64,000 nucleotides of DNA. Source: Rhyzopertha dominica. Lineage: Eukaryota > Arthropoda > Insecta > Coleoptera > Bostrichidae. Within the stretch, counting starts at the first letter, position 1, and each line of letters opens with the position of its first letter. Location of the stretch: positions 2,728,001-2,792,000 of the forward strand of contig QCXZ01000064.1 of the NCBI GenBank assembly GCA_025024175.1, in the 5' to 3' direction. Shown one piece after another: positions 57,701-64,000 of the stretch. Position numbers and translations under genes: made by a program. Under the pieces are notes generated by a model, which saw nothing but the letters and a program-made list of their open reading frames with translations, was not told where the DNA came from and ran no database searches.

Positions 57701-58639
57701 CTGTCGTTTCCTAAAGAAGCTTTTGCTGGATCAACAATAGTTGCTTGACTTGAGTGTTTCTTAGATTCATTTATCTTATTATTTGTATTATTTAAACATT
57801 CTGAACCGTGGTACCAGTAGGATAAATGTAAGAATAGCCATAGGCTAAATTTCGTCTAATGCGTCCATTTCTAATAAAGACGAAATGTTCCGAACGACCC
57901 ATTCTCCCCCAGACAAAACAGAAATGTCGCTCAGTAAAGCTAAAGGTATATCAGTTTCTCATTGTCAACTACCCTAAAACGAAATCACCCATGGTTTTTA
58001 CTTAATCCCCCGATTTTGATGATCTTCATCGGACACACCTCCCACCTGACCTTGGCCATTTGCCACCGAAAACAGGATGAAACCGAAAGTGGTTTTGGCC
58101 AATTCGATTTTTGCACCGCGAAAAGTGTGTGGATAAAAAATGTGGGTTACACCGAACCGGTCGTTACGTGCAAACACGCTGTCGTCTTGCGAATTTCAAA
58201 NGCAAACAAAGGGACTGAGCNATGTTGTGTCGTNTTTTGTTTGGAATTTATATAATCACAAAGNGCTGTGTGTTTGTCCGTACGTAGCGAAATAACTTGA
58301 CTAAACAGAAAAATCAATGTCGTCCAGTTATGCATTTGTTTACCGGATGCACATGTTAAGGATGACGGTCATGCATCTGCAGAAGGTAGAGTAGTTGAGG
58401 ATATTCGAAACGGTTGTTTTTTCTTCTAATATTGTGACGTAAGCTGTGTGCAGTGGTCTGTTATACAATAACGGAGAGCCTGGGATAGATATACATAGTA
58501 AATCCCTGTTGGTGTTGGCAGCCTTTTTCTATTTAATTATTGTATAATATTTGTACGAGAAAAGAGGTTCAAATAAGGAACAACCAGCAGGACATATTGA
58601 CAATTGCCTGCAAAATTTTCAATGGACCTAGGTAAACAT
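57701..58639. other. No supportable gene; N-rich GC-balanced stretch
   Basis: The LINE 3' end should lie in the first 100-200 bp. A plus-strand frame at 57962-58255 in a GC-balanced stretch is open (SGFGQFDFCTAKSVWIKNVG) but unrecognised and contains N calls. No tail or TIR is visible. Confidence 0.35.
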
Positions 58640-58835
58640 ATTACAGAAAATCCTGATCATTATCATTTTTATGTGTGGGGCCAGGTAAAACAGCTTGTGT
58701 ACTCCAACCCTGTTAACAGTGTTGAAGATCTCCGTCGTCGTATTCAAGAGTTTTCAAGAAATTTGAAACACTCAAGCCTGTATTGCGGAAGGTGGTGGTC
58801 ATTTTGAGCATTTACTTTCAAACTACCACTAAAAA
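58640..58835 (+). pseudogene. DD41D-type transposase C-terminal relic
   Basis: FYVWGQVKQLVYSNPVNSVE, then LRRRIQEF and, after a shift, ACIAEGGGHFEHLLSNYH. This is the C-terminal part after the third Asp (xFLWGxVKxxVY...GGxFEHLL) of the DD41D family, comparable to the end of the 8.8-kb transposase. The catalytic part upstream is missing. Confidence 0.72.
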
Positions 58836-59909
58836 TGTAAAGCACACTGATCACCACATCAGCAAAAATTTTTTTGCCTGGTACCTCTTTCAAAAATTAA
58901 TATTTAACAACTGATATAAACTCGTTTTTATCAAAACTGAGGGTTTTTTCAAACATGCCGTTTAAAAAAATTTTGGCTGCCACATTTTGATAGTTTATTT
59001 ATATAACATCATTATCAACATCAAACAGTTATCTTAATTCTTTTAAATCGTATTCACCCAAACATAACAGTGATCTACCGCAGTCCGCCAATACAATTAG
59101 AGCTTCCATCAAATTTTTATAACCGGCATGCCAAGTTTGCTTTAGCTTAGGTGGTAAAAATTAATTAACGGATCAGATTCGGCACAATAGCAGACTGCAG
59201 TGCATTTCAGAGAAATCTGCTACAATTTCGTAACGCGAAAAATATATGCACAGGTGTTTTAAAATTTCGCTATTAAATATTAAAACTGATGTGTATAGTA
59301 AAAAACAAGTCGTTCGTTGAAACGAAGAATACAAATATCTAGTGAATATGTAGTTCAGTTTTTAGTATTAGTTCTTCTTTTGTAGGTTCTGCTTCCAATT
59401 AAACTGTTTTAACTTTGCGACCTTAGTTTTTGGACTTTTTTAAAATGTTTATTATCTATAACATTAGTTTGACAATAATGACATTGATATTTTATAGTAG
59501 GGAACATTACATATAGGACTATGAGAATTTTGAAACAATGCATGTAAAAAAGGCCATATGTAAGATTTACATTATGTGTTAAAAATTGATTTATTTCGTA
59601 TTGTATGTATGTGTGTATGTATGTGAATGTTAATTTGTTGATAGCTAAAAAACAAGGATATAGAAAAAACTTTCCTGTATCATAAAAATGATGCTGTTAA
59701 TTTATTTAAATTCTTGGCAACCATCCAATCTGGTGACGTATAAAGTTAATGTTTGATATCCGTTCTAAAAACATTTAGTAAAGATTATATATATGTAAAA
59801 AATACAACAAAAAACACCATATATGCATATATAAGTGGCCCAAACATTAGTTTATTTAAACATATCTTTCGTGCAGTCTTTAATGTCATGTAGCTCTGCT
59901 TTAAGAAGT
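58836..59909. other. No supportable gene
   Basis: AT-rich; a short GTATGTATGTGTGTATGTAT-like stretch near 59600 is a simple repeat. No coding signal. Confidence 0.4.
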
Positions 59910-60125
59910 TTAAGAAGGGGGAGTTACCATAAGTGGGTGGCGAGCAAAGCACTGACACTCATATACGTATAAACACCAAAAAGTCAAAAGGTCAAGAGTC
60001 CTAAAAATTCCTCTACATGAATCTAAATATCCCATATTTGCAATAGTTCTTACTGTTCTTTTCTGCAACTTGACTGCTACTACAAGATAAACCTTCAAAC
60101 CAGCAACAAAAGTTTTAGCGTTCAA
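59910..60125 (-). pseudogene. LINE C-terminal relic (LQKRxxR...DSCR type)
   Basis: The minus-strand frame reads VAVKLQKRTVRTIANMGYLD then SCRGIFRTLDLLTFWCLYVY and ECQCFA. The LQKRxxRxI...DSCRxxFxxLxILTxxxLYxYE pattern is the post-RT C-terminal motif of several insect LINEs. The RT is not present. It directly adjoins the PLE relic at 60130, whose 3' end it truncates. Confidence 0.6.
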
Positions 60126-60129
60126 ATAA

Positions 60130-61560
60130 AAAATTTAGAATGGCATAACTGAAATTGCAAGTATTATTTAGAATTGTCCAATTTTGGTCATGTAAAATTT
60201 TGTATATCTCTAAAATTTCTAAGTAGTTTAATTTTGATGATTTCTTATAAAAATGAAATTTTTTCAAATTAACCAAAGTGGAAGTCTGTCTGTTTGTATT
60301 TTTATACTTATTAAGTTGTTTTAGATGCTGATTGTTTGTCCAATATAAACAGAATTACAGTCGTTACATGCAAAGCTATATACTCCTGAATGAGTAAAAA
60401 TATACACTGGCTACAGTAGAAAAGGTAATACCTATTTATGTCATTAGATAAAAGTAATTTAGAAAGGTAAATTGAGATTTGATCAATAAACCTAAGGAGG
60501 TAGTACATTTTAACTTTTTATCACATGTGATGGTGCTAAAAAAAGGTATTTACAGTATAATTTTTCTATTAAGTAATTGGGAAAGCCTTTATTATAAGCA
60601 ATTTGGGGAATTACACCAAGTTCTTTTTCGAACGCATTTTTAAAAAGTCTGTGAAAAAAGAATGAAAAACGGCTATTTTATGGGTATGAGGGTGCACAGA
60701 AGAATAAGGGATAATATTGTCTGTACAAGTTCGTTTCCTAAAGATTTCAAAAGAAAGATATGGTTGCGCAAAATTAATAAACCTAAAAAGGAAATTTTAT
60801 TATCAACTTGTGTTTCGTAACTACATAGAATTGTTTAATGAGTTTATAAATGTAAGAAAATTATTTAGATTTTGTTGATTCTGAGAAAAAACGTAAACAT
60901 CATCTAAGTACATAACAGTACTGAAAAATAACATGGGGTGAAGAGACAGTATTTTTGAATATTTCTTTTGCTAGATTATTCATGAAAATTTCTGCTAAAG
61001 GTGGACTAAGGAAAGAATCCATAGTTGAATCTGACTTTTGTATAAAATATTTGTTATTAACACAGAAATTTTTTTGATTTAATACAAATTTTGTTAATGA
61101 CACCAAATTATTTATACGTAATAATGATAAATTTGAATTTTTAACTAATAAGTTATTTAAAATATTTAAGTTGGATTCCAGGAAAGAATTTGTGATTTAA
61201 AACAATCGAGATAATTTAAAGTTAGTTCAGCCCTGTCTAAAAGTTCTTTTCATTTGTTATTAAATTCATCTGTGTTATCTTTCTCAACCACATCGAAATT
61301 GCCGTTATCTAAATATTCATCTTACTTCCGCAGTTATATAACACGTGTAATAATTGTTTTTTACACCACCATCATTATTTAAACACAAAAAAAATAGAAA
61401 AGCTTTTCTCATGTTAGAAGCTTTCCAGTCTAATTTGGTTTCAGTTGTATTGTAGGAAAATCCAGATCGAAGCTAGAATTCGTTAAAGAAATTTTATTTT
61501 CCGTGTTTATAACAGAAATTCTCTTATATGAAAAGGAAAAAAAATAAAAATTTCGCCGCT
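60130..61560 (-). pseudogene. Penelope-like element (RT plus GIY-YIG), decayed
   Basis: Leftward: FDLDFPTIQLKPN (61470), KELLDRAELTLNYLDCF (61240), an RT frame at 61106-60900 with FCVNNKYFIQKSDSTMDSFL and SPPLAEIFMNNLAKEIFKNT (the GSPLSPxLAEIFM box, changed), then in another frame MYLDDVYVFSESTKS (catalytic LDD). Next come KNAFEKELGVIPQIAYNKGF with PNYLIEKLYCKY (60630-60550) and GVYSFACNDCNSVYIGQT (60390-60330). It is the same lineage as 45790-46640. Many stops and shifts; the 3' UTR is missing. Confidence 0.85.
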
Positions 61561-61596
61561 TCGAGTTTTCATAATTATTTGATCTAAAANTATTAG

Positions 61597-61862
61597 ATAA
61601 TCTGTTACGGCTTTTTATTTTTGTTGGTACTGGTTCCTGGATTAATTAATGCAAATGCTTTTTTGAGTCGTTACGACCTCTTTTTCGGTCTTTTTCAATC
61701 TTTATTACAATCTTATTTAATAATATTAAATTGTCAAAATAATATTATAATGAAGATTGAAAAAGACCGAAAAAGAGGTCGAAACGTCTTAAATAACGTC
61801 TTAATAAAATTAATTAATTAATCCAGGAACCAGTACCAACAAAAAAAACCACAACAGATTAC
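61597..61862. repeat. Imperfect palindrome with hammerhead-like motif
   Basis: The arms 61597-61711 and about 61750-61862 are inverted repeats over about 113 bp (shared blocks TTGTTGGTACTGGTTCCTGG, ATTAATTAAT, GACCTCTTTTTCGGTCTTTT) with a 40-bp spacer. On the plus strand the right arm contains TGAAGA, then stem GACC/GGTC around GAAAAAGA, then GAAACGTC, which resembles a PLE hammerhead; the left arm holds the same motif on the minus strand with GTAACG. It sits just upstream of the minus-strand PLE, as an inverted terminal repeat would. Confidence 0.75.
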
Positions 61863-61989
61863 AGAAGAGTTCCACAAATTACAATAAAATATTGGATAAT
61901 GATAAAATTTAAAGAAAATTTACATGAAGAATGCCATCCATTTACTTCTTCTAATAGGTTTTTTCACACCACCAGAATCATTCTTTAAA

Positions 61990-62435
61990 CAAAAAATTAA
62001 GTTCCCATCTCATGACAGAAACTACCCGGTTGGGTTCGGGGCGAAAACGGAGAAAAACCAAGGTACTCACACCAAGTGTCGCCGGCTGAAGATCTCCATC
62101 CCCAAAGATCGGCCTCGGCAGCACAGATTCGAACGCACCGACACAGAACGATACCAACGCGCGTTGCGAGGTGCACTATCGGAGCGCGACTCCAATTTTT
62201 AGGCGGAGACGTCTTCCAGCGCTTGGACCGGCGCGGATAGCACGGGCTGGTTCTTCGGCGAACCACCACTGACCTTATATCCCTTAATAATTTCCTTCGG
62301 TGGTACACTGACCGCAGGGAAGGGAATTTTTTTGCCGTCGTCGGGTGTTGACTTGGAGTGAAACTTTTGATGGGTTATCGGGGATTTTTTTTGATGGCGT
62401 GGCGAAGTGTTGACGGCCACGGAATGTAAAGGTTC
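61990..62435 (-). other. GC-rich candidate exon
   Basis: The composition is far above background. On the minus strand a frame stays open for about 100 codons to a TAA at 62201-62199, reading VISKSKPLEPLHSVAVNTSP, PFPAVSVPPKEIIKGYKVSG and PVLSAPVQALEDVSA. G or C predominates at third positions (GCGCCGGTCCAAGCGCTGG). A GTGAGT donor-like string lies at 62070-62065. Other frames are also open. Unrecognised; host exon or GC-rich repeat. Confidence 0.33.
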
Positions 62436-62520
62436 TAATGGCTTTGATTTGGATATTACATTAATTTTTAATCCATAGACTTAGGATTTTCAGTCAGGTA
62501 GTAAGTCAGGTCAGGTCGGG

Positions 62521-62590
62521 CAGTGGCGTCGCCAGGGGTGGGCGCAGGCCCATCCAGAAAAAGTCCAGGCCCACCCTGGTGCCCACCCGA
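62521..62590 (+). other. Transposon-end-like CAGTGGCGTCGCCAGG with hairpin
   Basis: CAGTGGCGTCGCCAGG is close to the 5' terminus (CAGTGGCGTAGCCAGG) seen in many animal hAT-like and related DNA transposons. A 11-12 bp stem follows (62532-62543 CCAGGGGTGGGC against 62569-62579 GCCCACCCTGG). No matching 3' terminus or transposase was found before 64000. Confidence 0.4.
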
Positions 62591-62749
62591 AAAAATCGAC
62601 ATTTGAAACTGCAATGTCATACCTATAAAGATACAAAATGAATAGCAATAAAATATTAATTTTTGAGGTTCCTTCTAGTAGTTCTATTGTAGTGAGTAAC
62701 CGTTAAATACTGATTCGGGAGTGACGACAAAATTTTAAGATTTCTTAGG

Positions 62750-63160
62750 TGGAGTCCAAATAGAACTTTCTAGAGCATTCTTCAAAAATCACCAATAAGG
62801 TTATTTTTTTAAGGACTAATAAATCGGTCAAGACAAACTTTCAATACCTCTTTCAGTTTTCGAATAGAACTTTCTACAAAATTCGCAGAAAATCACCAAG
62901 GGGCTTAGTTTTTAAGGACTGGATCGATCAGTGAAGACAAATTTTCAATATTTTTTTCAGTTTCGAATAATGGAACTTTCTAGAACAATCTAGAAAAATC
63001 GCTTAGGATAAATTGATTATCAAGATTAAATTTTCAATACATTTTTTAGTTTCTAATTCTTAGAAAAAATTATATTTTTATATCATTTTCGGTTTCCAAA
63101 TAGAACTTTTGTAGAACACTTTTGAAAAATTACCAGGAAGGTACTTTCGGTCGAGCTTTG
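62750..63160. repeat. Degenerate minisatellite, period about 105 bp
   Basis: At least three units begin with AATAGAACTTTCTA or a variant (62759, 62861, 62966, and 63098 as AATAGAACTTTTGT), each followed by ATTC..AAAAATCACCA, AAGGACTRRATCG and GACAAACTTTCAATACCTC or a variant. Units diverge by about 20-25%, and later ones are shortened. No function inferred. Confidence 0.7.
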
Positions 63161-63457
63161 GGTTCACAAAGTTAAAGAAGGGGTAATTCTATGTTTCCAA
63201 ACTAAAAGTTTTCAAATCAAGTTAATGGTAATATAGAGATCAGCTGTTGAAATTCTACGAGATGACATCAAAAGAAAATAAAACTCAAGGACCTTGTATG
63301 GTACTATTGGTACTCGTGAGGAACTATCAGTCCTTAATAACTGGAATTTTCTTTTTTTGAGAGAATTTAGTTTTTCCAGGAAAAACTCCTGTACAGATTA
63401 ATTCAAAAGAACAACTTTTATTTAAAGTACAAATCTTCAAAAATCGCTAGGACTGTT

Positions 63458-64000
63458 CTTGAGATAGCAAAGCACATATTTCTATACAAGGATTGCTCGT
63501 TTATAAGATATAATCATAGCCTTTGTATCGATGTTACGGGCACAGAACACCCAAGTTCAATCGACAGAATAACCCTTGATAAGAATACGTTGATAATAGT
63601 CGATTTTACGCGAATAAAAATTCATAACTCAGGTAGTAAAATTCATAGACGTCTTAAATGAGGAGCTCCAAATCAAAACGCACTTTTCGACCAAAACTCA
63701 GTTTTTGAGTTATAGATGGCACTCGATACTTGAACATGATTGTAAGCAGATGGTGCTTGTGTTTGAACTGAAAACGCTGTATTTCCCTTTTAAAAGTACA
63801 CTCCTTGTAGGACGTTCGAATCAAAACGAAGTCTTTGGAATAATTAATTTGTTTCAAAATGCAATATTTTACTTAAAAAAGATGGAATCTAATGTATTGG
63901 TATCTGTAAGCAGTACGGCAAGCAGAAAGAGGATTAAAGGGGAAGCTAAAAGGTAAAAACTAATGGCTTTGAGGTAAAAAATATACATATATGCACCCAC
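63458..64000 (+). repeat. Unknown dispersed repeat X, copy 2 (runs off the window)
   Basis: The plus-strand partner of 43025-43580. The copies share CTTGAGATAGCAAAGCACAT at one end and match to the last base of the window, so the true end is not seen. The frame 63705-63956 (MSYRWHSILEHDCKQMVLVF onward) matches that in copy 1 with conservative and non-conservative changes alike. A transposon fragment is the likely identity. Confidence 0.8.

Overview
The window looks like heterochromatin-like or gene-poor euchromatic DNA of an insect, and I lean towards a beetle. It is AT-rich (by eye roughly two thirds A+T), carries scattered N calls, and is dominated by decayed transposable elements typical of arthropods. 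These are Penelope-like elements (PLEs) with GIY-YIG endonuclease pieces and hammerhead-like ribozyme motifs, Jockey-supergroup non-LTR retrotransposons with (ATT)n tails, several Tc1/mariner lineages (DD34D mariner, DD34E Tc1, and DD41D rosa-like), their MITE derivatives, and a decayed Mutator-like/YqaJ-domain gene. I found no tRNA, rRNA, CRISPR array, operon or complete host gene. The order Coleoptera is inference only.

Layout. 0-6.4 kb: a PLE on the minus strand (1770-3540) in otherwise featureless DNA. 6.4-13.3 kb: a LINE, a CpG-richer patch, a DD41D transposon, a second LINE ending in a 70-bp ATT-type microsatellite, and a 554-bp MITE with intact TA target duplication. 13.3-20 kb: PLE pieces in opposite orientations, a possible solo LTR, a Jockey-like LINE and the N-terminal part of another PLE reverse transcriptase (RT). 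21-22.3 kb: a broken gene with a zinc-knuckle Mutator-like domain followed by a YqaJ-type nuclease domain. 23.9-30.9 kb: many short relics (RTE-like RT, DD41D transposase, LINE 3' end, four PLE pieces, a DDE transposase, a mariner). 31-35 kb: mostly unrecognised, with one candidate first exon. 35.2-41.3 kb: a LINE, then a TIR-bounded DD41D element interrupted by another LINE. 41.5-41.8 kb: a candidate host-gene terminal exon on the minus strand. 43-48 kb: an unknown dispersed repeat, a mariner, a head-to-head PLE dimer with two hammerhead-like motifs, and a nearly complete Tc1. 48.6-51.6 kb: a 280-bp MITE, a recent 5'-truncated LINE and a DDE relic between perfect inverted repeats. 53-61.9 kb: a PLE relic, a LINE carrying a precisely inserted DD41D element, more relics, a PLE and a ribozyme-bearing palindrome. 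62-64 kb: a GC-rich candidate exon, a transposon-like hairpin end, a minisatellite and the second copy of the unknown dispersed repeat.

How the parts relate. The non-autonomous elements can be tied to transposase-bearing relatives in the same window: the 12.7-kb MITE shares TIRs with the 37.9-41.2-kb element, and the 48.6-kb MITE shares its TIR with the 10.2-kb end of the 8.8-kb transposase element. Two nested insertions give relative ages: a LINE within a DNA transposon, and a DNA transposon within a LINE. All transposase and RT genes seen are frameshifted, truncated or stopped, so none is expected to be autonomous. The strongest non-TE candidates are the exon at 41508-41826 and the GC-rich patches near 8.0, 31.9, 48.3 and 62.2 kb.
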